A stretch of DNA of 64,000 nucleotides from Pirellulales bacterium (GCA_033762255.1 JANRLT010000029.1:1-64000); one strand, 5' to 3'; positions 18,808-27,574 are shown, numbered from the stretch's first letter. Notes: generated by a model from the sequence alone, not told the origin. Translations and numbers: made by a program.

Positions 18808-20037
18808 TCACGCCGCGGTGGCCGACCAAGGCAGGGCGACATTTAACAAGACATAGCCGCTTCCTAATAGTGCAAACGAAATCCGGTCAAACCACCGCTG
18901 AAATGTTTCCGCTTCCAGCTTTTCCAAAATGTATAGGGAGATTGCCGATTGGATCAACGTCAACAGAATCATGAAGATCCCCAGCTCATTAATGAGATCC
19001 GCCAGGACCAAAATGCCGCTGTCGGGCAAAAGGGCCGAGGTGATGTAAGAATTTGCCACCGCCGCAAACAGCCCCCCCACGCCTAGGCCAAAGCGGGGAT
19101 CGACATTGGTGGGTCGGATAAAGAACGCCAGCATGGCAATCGAAACCGAGATATACAGCGGCAAAAACATCTTCAAATAAAAACCCCAGCCGCTGCGGAC
19201 AATCTCAAAGCCCAGGCGAAATTGCGAAAAGGTCACGTATTTTTGCCCGGCGAGGCGCGGATCGCCAAAGTTTGTTTTATACGTGTGCGCTTTTTCGATG
19301 GCCTGGTGGGGCCGCATGGCAAATCCGGTGACTTTGACACGGCTGCTAATATGGGTGTTGTCCTGATCCACCGCAAAAAGCAGTTCCGCGCGGGGACGGA
19401 TGGGGCTTTCGATATTGATCGTGATCAGGTGCTCATCGCAGGGAAAACGGGCCACGTCAAAAAATTTGGTGATTTTGGCCAGTACTCGGTATTGCACATA
19501 ATGCTCGTCGCCATTGTCAAATTTGTCGATCACTTCGCGGGAATCGATCGTCCCATTCACCACCTGAAAACTCTCCGCTGGGTCAAAGTCACCCCCCCGC
19601 CACCGAAACCAAATGTAAAAATCAACCACCAGCGTGACATCCCTTATCGAAATCTCGGAAATCCGGTCCAGGTAAATTCCCGTGGTGACGACCAGAGGCC
19701 GGGCGTTGGCGGGCAGTTCCCACTGAATGGGCGTCAGGCCCTCTTCGTTTTGGCGGGGATCCATGCGCATGCGATGATTTATCGCCGTTTGCTGCCGATT
19801 ACGCCCTTGCACCCCCATGGCCAACCACCCGGTGAGAGCAAACAACAGGGCAATCCCCGCTCCCCAGAGCCATAAATAACGCCGTTGGGACGGGGTAAGA
19901 GGAACCGTGTTGGACAAAACGTCGGTCCCCGCTGCGGGGGCTGCTTTCACGGGGACGGTTGGCGGTGAAATGATCGCCGGTGGTGGGGCTGGATCGGGGC
20001 TAGGCGGCGGCTGCGAACCAGAATTGGGAGTTTCCAT
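18808..20037 (-). CDS. Pentameric ligand-gated ion channel homologue (Cys-loop family) with N-terminal anchor
   Basis: A 409-residue protein. A Pro-rich N-terminal tail (1-50) is followed by an extra membrane segment (about 54-76). A beta-rich domain follows (about 112-280) with IYLDRISEISIRDVTLVVDF, like the first strands of the neurotransmitter-binding domain. Next comes ARFPCDEHLITINIES (196-211) at the Cys-loop position, where FPxD is conserved but the flanking cysteines are absent, as in bacterial members. The four channel helices are M1 (285-307), M2 (315-337), M3 (343-368) and M4 (384-404). The pre-M1 sequence has Arg281 and the FYLKMFLP block, with the conserved proline in M1. Bacterial relatives such as GLIC and ELIC open to protons or amines; the ligand here is unknown. 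The N-terminal anchor is unusual. Confidence 0.8.
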   Translation of the reverse strand: METPNSGSQPPPSPDPAPPPAIISPPTVPVKAAPAAGTDVLSNTVPLTPSQRRYLWLWGAGIALLFALTGWLAMGVQGRNRQQTAINHRMRMDPRQNEEGLTPIQWELPANARPLVVTTGIYLDRISEISIRDVTLVVDFYIWFRWRGGDFDPAESFQVVNGTIDSREVIDKFDNGDEHYVQYRVLAKITKFFDVARFPCDEHLITINIESPIRPRAELLFAVDQDNTHISSRVKVTGFAMRPHQAIEKAHTYKTNFGDPRLAGQKYVTFSQFRLGFEIVRSGWGFYLKMFLPLYISVSIAMLAFFIRPTNVDPRFGLGVGGLFAAVANSYITSALLPDSGILVLADLINELGIFMILLTLIQSAISLYILEKLEAETFQRWFDRISFALLGSGYVLLNVALPWSATAA

Positions 20038-20208
20038 AGATCATAATTCGTTTGTGGGGCGTCAGTCTTTGGCGGAAGGGCGGGAATTCCCAGTCAGTCA
20101 GTGGCAAGATAACAGGAATATGCATATTTGCCCACAAATACCTGTAACTTGTGAGTTGGGAGTCAGCATTTTCTGCAATTTTCCAGGTAAATTGCTCTGG
20201 CCCACTCA

Positions 20209-20237
20209 TTGACGCCAGCCACGGTATCCTTTACAAA
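20209..20237 (+). promoter_or_regulatory. Candidate sigma-70 promoter for rpmF-fab
   Basis: TTGACG (20209-20214) and TACAAA (20232-20237) are separated by exactly 17 bases. Transcription would start near 20244, just before two stacked hairpins, about 70 bases upstream of the rpmF start codon. The -35 box is near consensus; the -10 box matches at four of six positions. Confidence 0.5.
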
Positions 20238-20262
20238 GGAGGTTTCCCAAATTTTGGGACAG

Positions 20263-20289
20263 GCCTCCCGCCGGGAGGCGATATTTTTT
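20263..20289 (+). terminator. Attenuator-like hairpin in the rpmF leader
   Basis: A 7-bp GC-rich stem (GCCTCCC, loop GCC, GGGAGGC) is followed after GATA by TTTTTT (20284-20289). A smaller hairpin (CCCAA/TTGGG, 20246-20258) precedes it. No plus-strand gene ends upstream, so this cannot be a normal 3' terminator. It sits between the candidate promoter and the rpmF ATG at 20315, so conditional termination in the leader is the likely role. Confidence 0.6.
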
Positions 20290-20314
20290 GCTATATCAGC
20301 CCTTGTGTGCGACC

Positions 20315-20491
20315 ATGGCCGTACCGAAACGACGTCAATCCAACTCCCGCACCGGCAACCGTCGGTCACATCATCACAAAAAGCCGCGCCAGTTGACTTT
20401 TTGCCCTCAGTGCAGCAAGTCCGTCCCGACGCACGTTGTTTGCCCCAACTGTGGTTATTATATGAATCGCACGGCGGTCGAAACGACCTAG
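20315..20491 (+). CDS. rpmF: 50S ribosomal protein L32
   Basis: A 58-residue protein starting MAVPKRRQSNSRTGNRRSHH, the standard L32 opening. The zinc-ribbon cysteines are intact: CPQC, then CPNCGYYMNR. An upstream in-frame ATG at 20288 would add nine unrelated residues and is rejected. As in many bacteria, L32 heads the fatty-acid synthesis genes; here fabD follows after 212 bases, while plsX and fabH, which often sit between, are absent. The leader carries a candidate promoter and an attenuator-like hairpin. The Cys-rich form suggests a zinc-dependent L32 rather than the Cys-free paralogue. Confidence 0.96.
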   Translation: MAVPKRRQSNSRTGNRRSHHHKKPRQLTFCPQCSKSVPTHVVCPNCGYYMNRTAVETT

Positions 20492-20703
20492 GTGGGATTT
20501 ATCGGCCCTCTGCGGCTTTTATTCCCCTCCGCTGGTTTTGGTCGGCGGGTGATTATTTTGCAGTGATTGTATCTGTGGCAGTATCATTTCTGAACTGCGT
20601 CATTTCTGAACTGCTACGAGTTGGGCACGAGGGGATTCTAAGGGTCCCCAGAATATCGGCTCTCTAAAATTTTTAGCACATCACGCTTCTCGTACTGCGA
20701 CCA

Positions 20704-21609
20704 TTGAGCACGGCGTTTCTCTTTCCTGGGCAAGGCGCACAAACAGTCGGCATGGGCCGGGCTGATTTTGATTCTTCCCTCGTCGCAAAGGATCTGTTTC
20801 AAAAGGCATCCCAAATCTTGGGGTATGACTTGGCGAACTTATGCTTTGAAGGTCCGGCGCAAAAGTTAGACACCACCAGTTTTAGCCAGCCCGCCTTGTA
20901 TGTGACTAGTTTAGCGGCATTGGCGGTTCTACGTGAAAAACAACCAGATCTGGTGGAAAAAGTGTCGATTACCGCCGGCCTCAGTCTGGGTGAATATCCG
21001 GCGCTGGTCTTTGCGGGGGTGATGGATTTTGCCGATGGACTGCGAATCGTTGCCGAACGGGGGGCCGCCATGCAGGCCGCGGCCGACGCTGTTCCCAGCG
21101 GCATGGTGAGTATCTTGGGGCTAGATCGTCCCCAGGTGGAGACTATTTGTCACGATGCCGCCGCCGGGTCGGTACTTGCTGTCGCGAATTTGCTCTGCCC
21201 CGGAAATATCGTTATTTCCGGCGAAAAAGCCGCACTCGCGCGCGCTTCCGAATTAGCCGCCGAGCGGGGGGCCATGAAAGTGATCCCCCTGGCGGTGGCG
21301 GGGGCGTTTCATACCGAATTGATGCAAGGGGCGGTCACCCGTCTGCGGGGAGCCCTCGAAAGTGTGACCCTGCGTCCGCCGCGCATTCCCGTCGTTTCCA
21401 ACGTCGACGCCCTTCCCCATAGCGACGTTGTTGAAATTCGCAACCTATTGGTAAGGCAGGTTTGCTCCCCCGTCCTCTGGGAAAATTCGCAGCGTTATAT
21501 TCTTGGGACAGGCGTTACCACCTGCTGGGAAGTCGGTCCAGGCCGCGTCCTACGGGGTTTGCTTAAACGGATCGACCGCAAACTGGAATGCCTGGGAACC
21601 AGCGAGTAG
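20704..21609 (+). CDS. fabD: Malonyl-CoA:ACP transacylase
   Basis: A 301-residue protein, close to the E. coli length of 309. It transfers malonyl groups from CoA to acyl carrier protein for fatty-acid elongation. It begins at a TTG, because the family opening TAFLFPGQGAQ lies directly after it and no nearer ATG fits. The nucleophilic serine is in GLSLGEY (Ser94); the usual motif is GHSLGE, so the histidine is replaced by leucine. The catalytic histidine is in AGAFHTELM (about residue 201), and the C-terminal GPGRVLRGL block is present. It lies in the rpmF-fabD-fabG-acpP-fabF cluster, 104 bases before fabG. Confidence 0.95.
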   Translation: MSTAFLFPGQGAQTVGMGRADFDSSLVAKDLFQKASQILGYDLANLCFEGPAQKLDTTSFSQPALYVTSLAALAVLREKQPDLVEKVSITAGLSLGEYPALVFAGVMDFADGLRIVAERGAAMQAAADAVPSGMVSILGLDRPQVETICHDAAAGSVLAVANLLCPGNIVISGEKAALARASELAAERGAMKVIPLAVAGAFHTELMQGAVTRLRGALESVTLRPPRIPVVSNVDALPHSDVVEIRNLLVRQVCSPVLWENSQRYILGTGVTTCWEVGPGRVLRGLLKRIDRKLECLGTSE

Positions 21610-21713
21610 GGCGGAATATTTTCGGCCATTTTTGAGTTTCTCCATCCTGGCGGATCACAATCCTCCCTACGCCTGACATCCATTAACGACTAATTTTTTT
21701 AGAGACAAAACCA

Positions 21714-22478
21714 ATGGCGGATAATAAACGGATTCAAGTCGATTTAACCGGCCAAGTGGCCATTGTCACCGGGGCGTCTCGCGGTCTGGGCAAGGCCATC
21801 GCCCTACGACTGGGCGAGTGCGGGGCCAAGGTCGCCTGCCTGGCCCGTGATCAGGCCAAACTGGCCGAAACCGTGGCAGCCATCACCGCCGCCGGTGGCC
21901 AAGCCACGGCATTTGCCGTGGATGTCACCCAATCTGCCAGCGTGACCGAAGTTGTGGACCAGATCGCGACGGACTGGCAGCGTGTGGATATTTTAGTCAA
22001 TAACGCCGGAATTACCCGCGATACGTTGCTGTTGGCCATGAAGGACGAGCAATGGGATGACGTGTTAAATACCAATCTGCGGGGACCGTTTTTGTTCACG
22101 CGGGCCGTCCTGCGCACGATGATGGGCCAGCGTTATGGGCGGATCATCAATATTTCCAGTGTTTCGGGGTTGATGGGAAATCCCGGGCAGGCGAATTACT
22201 CCGCGACCAAGGCGGGATTAATTGGCTTTACCGCGACGGTGGCCAAGGAAATGGCCAAGCGCAATATCACAGTCAACGCGGTCGCTCCCGGCTTTATCGA
22301 AAGCGAAATGACCGCCGCGCTCGGGCCAGCCCTGGCTGACGAGGTCAAGAAACGAGTTCCGGTACAGCGTCTGGGCCGGGCCGAAGAAGTGGCCGACACA
22401 GTCCTATTTTTGGCAGCGCCGGGTAGCGGTTACATTACCGGGATTTGCCTGACAATCGATGGTGGCCTGACCGCCTAA
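21714..22478 (+). CDS. fabG: 3-oxoacyl-ACP reductase
   Basis: A 254-residue classical short-chain dehydrogenase. The NADPH-binding motif VTGASRGLG is at 18-26, NNAG at 96-99, and the catalytic triad is Ser149 (NISSVSG), Tyr162 and Lys166 (YSATK). The ending FLAAPGSGYITGICLTIDGG is typical of FabG. It reduces 3-oxoacyl-ACP in each elongation cycle. The position between fabD and acpP confirms the role over the many other short-chain dehydrogenases. A gap of 773 bases separates it from acpP, which is unusually long for this cluster. Confidence 0.96.
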   Translation: MADNKRIQVDLTGQVAIVTGASRGLGKAIALRLGECGAKVACLARDQAKLAETVAAITAAGGQATAFAVDVTQSASVTEVVDQIATDWQRVDILVNNAGITRDTLLLAMKDEQWDDVLNTNLRGPFLFTRAVLRTMMGQRYGRIINISSVSGLMGNPGQANYSATKAGLIGFTATVAKEMAKRNITVNAVAPGFIESEMTAALGPALADEVKKRVPVQRLGRAEEVADTVLFLAAPGSGYITGICLTIDGGLTA

Positions 22479-23251
22479 GCGTTTGTTGACGCCAAGCAAT
22501 TCAGCCCGCAGCGTGAGCAAGGGAGAAACCATCTGAGCCCGCCACGTTAGCCAGGATATGGCATTTAACCCACCGTGCGTGCCAGGGAACAACGTTTGAT
22601 CTGTGAACAGGGATTCCAGGTCCCCGATCGCGGACTTTATCTCCCTGATTTTTCTTGTTTGTCATGGACCAGAAAGCCGGGAACCTTCTCATTGAGCGTT
22701 TTTCCAGCGAGATAGCGCTGGTGATCTTGCTAGCATTGACTTTTTCCGGGTCATTCCCTTCCTCGCGATTTTTTACTTTGTGACACAAGATAAAAATGCG
22801 GCAACATACATAATACAAATTTGTCCAGAAAGCAGCTTACCGCATTTTTCAGCCGAATGGCGGGAATTGGGGGGGCAGTCATCTGGACAGGGGGGCTTAA
22901 AAGCGGTATACCTTGACCTGGATTGTGAAAATCCTCTATTTTAAAGCATGGTTGACCCAGACGGCCTAAGTTGTTGTCAGGGTTTTCCTGGTTTAACAAA
23001 CTTGACGATTTTTTAAACATTCCGCGAAAGGGCCCCGTTACCCTGGAGGCAGCTTGGTGCGGCGGAATCGGCAAGTCATTTTGACGATCACCAATCCGTT
23101 AGTCATCACGACCGTCGGATGCCTTGGCGTTACTATGGTAGGCGGGCATCACTGTGGTTGACGGTTACGCTGGCTTTCGCGGGCGCGATACTGGCGGAAA
23201 TGTGCTGCAATAACATTAATCCTACAAAATACAACTAGGAGGGACCCGAAG
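22479..23251. other. Long gap inside the fab cluster
   Basis: These 773 bases between fabG and acpP hold no convincing gene; frames on both strands are short or atypical. A candidate promoter is described separately. The acpP ribosome-binding site AGGAGGG lies at the far right (23238-23244). The first part could be a decayed gene, but I cannot recognise one. Confidence 0.5.
22913..22942 (+). promoter_or_regulatory. Candidate promoter for acpP-fabF
   Basis: TTGACC (22913-22918) and TATTTT (22937-22942) are separated by 18 bases. It would give acpP its own transcript with a leader of about 300 bases, consistent with the need for far more carrier protein than reductase. The match is moderate and unproven. 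Confidence 0.3.
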
Positions 23252-23488
23252 GTGGCTTCCGTACAAGATCGCGTGTTTGATATTGTGGCTGATCAATTGG
23301 GCGTGCAGCGGGATCAATTGACCCGTGAAACCTCATTTATTAATGACCTGGGCGCGGATTCCCTGGATACCGTGGAATTGGTGATGGAGTTGGAAGAAGA
23401 ATTCGACATCAACATTCCCGAGGAAGAAGCTGAAAAAATTCAAACCGTCGGTCAAGCAATTGACTATATCGAAAAAACCCAGAAGTGA
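23252..23488 (+). CDS. acpP: Acyl carrier protein
   Basis: A 78-residue acidic protein starting at GTG, preceded by a strong ribosome-binding site (AGGAGGG, 7 bases upstream). The 4'-phosphopantetheine attachment site is Ser37 in [13 protein letters not shown], and the helix-three block [15 protein letters not shown] is present. It carries growing acyl chains for the fab enzymes encoded around it. fabF starts 24 bases after its stop, so the two are almost certainly co-transcribed. Confidence 0.97.
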   Translation: MASVQDRVFDIVADQLGVQRDQLTRETSFINDLGADSLDTVELVMELEEEFDINIPEEEAEKIQTVGQAIDYIEKTQK

Positions 23489-23512
23489 GCCGCGGGAGTT
23501 GGCCAACCTCTG

Positions 23513-24751
23513 ATGAAACGCCGAGTGGTTGTCACCGGATTGGGAGCCGTTACCGCGCTCAGTACCAAAGTGGAAGAGCTTTGGGCGCGGATTCTGCGCG
23601 GTGAATGCGGCATCCATCCGCTAACCACGCTCGATACCGAAAAGTTTAAAGTTAAATTCGGCGGAGACATTCCCAACTGGGACCCGACCGGCTATATCTC
23701 CCCCAAGGATGAAAAGCGAATTGACCGCTTTACCCAGTTTGCGATCGTCGCGGGGATCGACGCTGTTCGCGATTCGGGCCTGGATTTTGCCAAAGAAGAC
23801 CCCTGGCGCTGCGGTGTCATTGTGGGTTCGGGCATTGGCGGGCTGAACGAGATTCAGGAACAAATCACCCGGCTGACGCTGAAGGGACCTGATCGCGTTT
23901 CGGCGTTTTTGATTCCTAAAATGATGGCCAACGCCGCCAGCGGTCACCTGTCAATTCATTTTGGCCTGCGGGGCATTAATACCGCCGTGGCGACCGCTTG
24001 CGCCAGCGCGGCCAACGCCATTGGCGACGCGTATCATGCCATTCAACATGGCGTGGCGGATGTCATGCTAACAGGGGGGGCCGAGGCCGCCGTGACCGGC
24101 ATCGGCATCGCCGGCTTTGCCAACATGCGGGCCTTGTCCGAACGCAACGACAATCCAGCCGCCGCCAGCCGCCCCTTTGACATCGACCGTGACGGCTTTG
24201 TCCTGAGCGAGGGGGCGGGCATCTTGGTTTTGGAATCACTAGAACACGCCCAGGCCCGCGGTGCCAGGATCTATGGCGAACTATTGGGCTATGGCACGAC
24301 CGCCGACGGTAGCCACATCACCCAGCCGGACGAACAAGGTCGCGGCGCGGCCAAGGCGATGGAACTGGCCCTGGCCGACGCGGGCATGACCCCGACCGAG
24401 ATCGACTACATTAACGCCCACGGTACCAGCACGCCGCTAGGGGACGCGGCGGAGACGCAGGCGATCAAGACGGTCTTTGGCGATCACGCGTATAAAGTCA
24501 GTGTGAGCAGCACGAAAAGCCAGTTGGGCCACATGCTGGGGGCCAGCGGCGGGGTGGAGGCGGTGTTTATCACCTTGGCCGTGCGGGATGGTCTGATCCC
24601 GCCGACAATCAATCTGGATAATCCCGATCCGGCATGCGATCTGGACTATACGCCCCATCGGGCCAAAGAACGCACCGTCCGCGCGGCGATGAGCAATAGC
24701 TTTGGCTTTGGGGGGCATAACGCGGCGGTGATTATCGGGGCGTTGCGCTAA
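23513..24751 (+). CDS. fabF: 3-oxoacyl-ACP synthase II
   Basis: A 412-residue condensing enzyme of normal length. The catalytic cysteine is Cys163 (VATACASAANAIGDA). The two active-site histidines are in NAHGTSTPLGD (about 303) and SQLGHMLGASG (about 339). The C-terminal NSFGFGGHN block is present. It extends acyl-ACP chains with malonyl-ACP. It follows acpP by 24 bases and closes the cluster; no terminator with a T-run is visible after it, only a weak GCTCC/GGAGC stem at about 24758. No fabH is nearby, so initiation must be encoded elsewhere. Confidence 0.97.
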   Translation: MKRRVVVTGLGAVTALSTKVEELWARILRGECGIHPLTTLDTEKFKVKFGGDIPNWDPTGYISPKDEKRIDRFTQFAIVAGIDAVRDSGLDFAKEDPWRCGVIVGSGIGGLNEIQEQITRLTLKGPDRVSAFLIPKMMANAASGHLSIHFGLRGINTAVATACASAANAIGDAYHAIQHGVADVMLTGGAEAAVTGIGIAGFANMRALSERNDNPAAASRPFDIDRDGFVLSEGAGILVLESLEHAQARGARIYGELLGYGTTADGSHITQPDEQGRGAAKAMELALADAGMTPTEIDYINAHGTSTPLGDAAETQAIKTVFGDHAYKVSVSSTKSQLGHMLGASGGVEAVFITLAVRDGLIPPTINLDNPDPACDLDYTPHRAKERTVRAAMSNSFGFGGHNAAVIIGALR

Positions 24752-24880
24752 AAATTGCTCCGGCAGGGGGAGCACGCCCACGATACGGGGATATGGCGAG
24801 TGGAATTCGTCGCAAAGGGATTAGGCAACGGAGATGCCTCCCCTAGTTCTCCTGTCTCCCGTCCCCCGCCTCCCCTCTCG

Positions 24881-25840
24881 TTACCGCGGATGTTCATGCA
24901 CGGCGGGTGTTTTACCCCGGATGCGCAGCAGATGAAAATCCTTGAGATAATTCTGCATTTCCTCTTCGGTGGAAAGTCCCAACGCGACCAGGGTTTCGCT
25001 CAGACTGGGGACGCTTTCCGCTTGTAATTCCAAGAGCATCTCCAAATCCTGTTCGGTCATGTAGCCCCCCGCCAAGGCCGCCTGGCCAAACAGCTCGTTG
25101 GTTTGGGCTTGCCGCTGCAAGATTTCCAGCACCTGGCTGATCGTTAGCACCCGCGATTGCAACGCCAAATGCCCAATCTTCGGCGTTTGCGCCTTAAGCA
25201 GGGACATGGCATTTTGCAGATCAACCGCGGAGACAGCTCCCAGTTCTTCTAGAAATTCGCAAAAAACCTCGGCATCCCGTAGGGCCATTTCGCCGCTGGT
25301 TTCCGGCAGCAGCAGGTCGTCAAGATTATCACGATGGGGATCTGCGGATCGCGCAACAGCGGCCGAATTCGCCGACGCACCTGGGCCTGCATGATTGAGT
25401 GTGGAATTCGCGCGGGCGTTTTGCCGTTCGGTATGCAGCAGCGACTGAGAAAGATTTCGCCAGTGCTCGCGTTGTTGGATCGCGTCGCGAAGCGCGGCGA
25501 TCAGGGGCGCAAAATCCATGATCGGCTTAAAAAAGCAGTATTCAGCCCCCAAATAACGGGCTTCCATCACCGTATTTAAGGAAACTTGGCTGGTTAAAAT
25601 AATTACCGACAAGTATGGGTCAATTTTGCGCACTTTCGCCAAAACTTCTAATCCATTCTCCCCCGGTATATCCAAATCCAGCAGCAAAATATCGTAATGG
25701 CCATTGGCTAATTCATTTGGTAATTCATCCGCCTGATGCAACGCCCGGCAGTGAAAACCAGCCTTTTCCAAACACTTACCCACAATACGGGTCAATAAGG
25801 GATCATGATCTGCGTGTAAAATCGTGGCGGAGGCTTGCAT
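24881..25840 (-). CDS. Response regulator with receiver domain and helical C-terminal domain
   Basis: A 319-residue protein. Residues 5-125 form a CheY-like receiver: acidic pair in HADHD, phospho-acceptor aspartate in LLLDLDIPGENG (about residue 56), and the conserved lysine in CFFKPI. A linker at about 130-185 is followed by a helical region (190-315) with two similar segments, LALQSRVLTISQVLEILQRQ and AALAGGYMTEQDLEMLLELQ. These resemble the repeated helices found next to MshE/GspE N-terminal domains. There is no DNA-binding domain, so output is probably by protein contact. No histidine kinase is adjacent. It is convergent with fabF. Confidence 0.82.
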   Translation of the reverse strand: MQASATILHADHDPLLTRIVGKCLEKAGFHCRALHQADELPNELANGHYDILLLDLDIPGENGLEVLAKVRKIDPYLSVIILTSQVSLNTVMEARYLGAEYCFFKPIMDFAPLIAALRDAIQQREHWRNLSQSLLHTERQNARANSTLNHAGPGASANSAAVARSADPHRDNLDDLLLPETSGEMALRDAEVFCEFLEELGAVSAVDLQNAMSLLKAQTPKIGHLALQSRVLTISQVLEILQRQAQTNELFGQAALAGGYMTEQDLEMLLELQAESVPSLSETLVALGLSTEEEMQNYLKDFHLLRIRGKTPAVHEHPR

Positions 25841-26162
25841 AACGGGCTAACCACTAACAAGGGGGCTAACAATGATTAATGGAAGAGGACGCCGATGTTG
25901 TGCAACATGTTTCCGATCAACAAGTTAGCCCCTGTGATAAATCATACCAATATGTAGGTTAATTTTTGGGCAGAAGCCAAATGACACGGCAATACCAGGC
26001 TTTAGCTTGGCTTTTTGCGGAGTTTCCCAATCCGGGACAGGTCTTTTGTCCCCTTTCGTGGTCGATTAAACGATATTGTTGCGATAATCCCCACAATCCT
26101 GTTAAAATGACCCGGCTGTTAGGTCATCACCCACGTGTCTTTAGCTTAAAAAAGTAACACCC
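25841..26162. other. Intergenic region with shared motif upstream of thuA-like gene
   Basis: This 322-base gap between divergent genes holds a block at 26013-26052 (TTTTGCGGAGTTTCCC, 11 bases, GGTCTTTTG) that recurs at 35428-35462 and partly at 20241-20263. It contains the hairpin GGGACA/TGTCCC (26034-26052). A candidate promoter follows, described separately. Confidence 0.5.
26079..26108 (+). promoter_or_regulatory. Candidate promoter for the ThuA-like gene
   Basis: TTGCGA (26079-26084) and TAAAAT (26103-26108) are separated by 18 bases and end 54 bases before the ATG at 26163. The shared intergenic motif lies just upstream. The match is moderate. Confidence 0.35.
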
Positions 26163-27194
26163 ATGCGCGCTCAATTTCCCTTGTTAAACAGTTGCCTGGC
26201 AATCATTTGCGCTTTGACCGTGGCATGGCCCGCGACTGGAGCGGAATCCCCCGGGGTAAAATATGCCGGTAAAACCGGACCGGTAAAAGCGAAGCAGATT
26301 GTCCTGGTAAGCGGGGACGAGGAATACCGCAGCGAGGAAATGTTGCCCCAACTGGGTAAAATTTTGGCCGCACACCACGGCTTTGAGTGTACGGTGCTGT
26401 TTCCCATTGATACGGCGGACGGCACCATCCATCCCAATGTCAGCAATATTCCGGGTTTGGAAGCGCTCAAGACGGCCGATCTGCTGATTTTGATGACCCG
26501 CTTTCGCGATCTACCGGATGACCAAATGCAACACATTGCCGATTACTTGGAATCTGGCAAGCCAATCATCGGCATACGCACCGCCACCCACGCCTTTAAT
26601 ATTCCAGACAATAAAAAATTCGCCAAATTCTCCTTCAATAATAAAGATTGGGATGGCGGCTTTGGCCGACAAGTGCTGGGCGAGACCTGGATCAATCATC
26701 ACGGCAATCATGGCTCGGAAAGCACGCGCGGAATCATTGCCCCGGATGCCAAGGAACACCCCATCACCCGCGGTTTGCAGGATGGCGATATTTGGGGGCC
26801 CACCGATGTCTATGGCGTGCGGTTGCCCCTGCCCAAGGGTTGCCAACCGGTCGTCTTAGGCCAAGTGGTGGACGGGATGTCCGCGAATGATCCGCCGGTC
26901 AAAGGGGAAAAGAACGAACCCATGATGCCGATTGCCTGGACGTACCATTACGCCGCCGAAAATGGCAAATTGGCGCGGATTTTTACCAGTACGATGGGTT
27001 CGGCCCAGGATTTTGAAAACGAAGGTTACCGACGGCTATTGGTCAACGCGGCGTATTGGGCGTTGAACATGGATGACCAGATCAAACCTGGTGCCAAGGT
27101 TGAGATCGTGGGGGAATACCGGCCCAGCAAATTTGCCTTTAATGGCTTTGTAAAAGGAAAAAAGCCGAGCGATCACGAGTGGGAGGGGAAGTGA
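26163..27194 (+). CDS. Secreted ThuA-like domain protein
   Basis: A 343-residue protein with a signal peptide (about 1-26, cleavage after ATGA). The ThuA-like (trehalose utilisation, class I glutamine amidotransferase fold) domain spans about residues 43-300. It has IVLVSGDEEYRSEEMLPQL at its start, then LKTADLLILMTRFRDLPDDQ, then GKPIIGIRTATHAF and GRIFTSTMG-type sequence near the end (ARIFTSTMGS). The family is widespread in planctomycetes, often near sugar or PVC-dehydrogenase genes. The true substrate is not established. It is a single gene; a toxin-antitoxin remnant is convergent 10 bases downstream. Confidence 0.83.
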   Translation: MRAQFPLLNSCLAIICALTVAWPATGAESPGVKYAGKTGPVKAKQIVLVSGDEEYRSEEMLPQLGKILAAHHGFECTVLFPIDTADGTIHPNVSNIPGLEALKTADLLILMTRFRDLPDDQMQHIADYLESGKPIIGIRTATHAFNIPDNKKFAKFSFNNKDWDGGFGRQVLGETWINHHGNHGSESTRGIIAPDAKEHPITRGLQDGDIWGPTDVYGVRLPLPKGCQPVVLGQVVDGMSANDPPVKGEKNEPMMPIAWTYHYAAENGKLARIFTSTMGSAQDFENEGYRRLLVNAAYWALNMDDQIKPGAKVEIVGEYRPSKFAFNGFVKGKKPSDHEWEGK

Positions 27195-27204
27195 GTTAAG
27201 AATT

Positions 27205-27552
27205 TCAAACGAGTGGCCGCATCCTAATACGATCATCAGTGATCACCACAAAATGACCTTCCCAATCTGATCGACTTTCGATTGCTGAAATCATTCTCTG
27301 GACATCAGCTTGGGGAGATTCTCCAGCAAGTCGAAATAAAATGATCCCTGCTCGAGCGTCGACTTTATTGCGGAATGCCAATTCTCCAAAATCCTTGTCT
27401 TGTGTAACGACAAGTCGCAATTCTTGTTGAGCGAGTTTTTAAATTTCCAAGTCGCTAGCACCAGACAATGACTCTTTCACTGATAAAACTTCATGTCCGC
27501 GATTTCGCAATTCTCGAATCATGGAGTTCGATAAATTTTCGATCACAATCAT
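27205..27552 (-). pseudogene. DUF5615 PIN-like toxin, broken by an in-frame stop
   Basis: The frame from the ATG at 27552 reads MIVIENLSNSMIRELRNRGH and runs in one frame to 27205, except for a TAA at 27441-27439. The part after the stop continues KLAQQELRLVVTQDKDFGEL and LAGESPQADVQRMI, which is the typical DUF5615 PIN-like core with its conserved D in TQDKDFGEL. The reading frame is otherwise undamaged, so a single base change probably inactivated it. An internal restart at 27420 would give 71 residues lacking the N-terminal acidic residue. It is the expected toxin partner of the DUF433 gene 22 bases upstream. Confidence 0.75.
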
Positions 27553-27574
27553 TCTTAGCATCATGATGCCTAAA

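Noticed and set aside
20263-20289. Hairpin with T-run read as the terminator of the channel gene
   Set aside because: The channel gene is on the minus strand and starts, not ends, near here. The T-run lies on the plus strand, so it can only act on transcripts towards rpmF.
22501-22818. 105-codon minus-strand frame in the fabG-acpP gap
   Set aside because: No recognisable family and no ribosome-binding site. It faces against the cluster and its composition resembles non-coding DNA.
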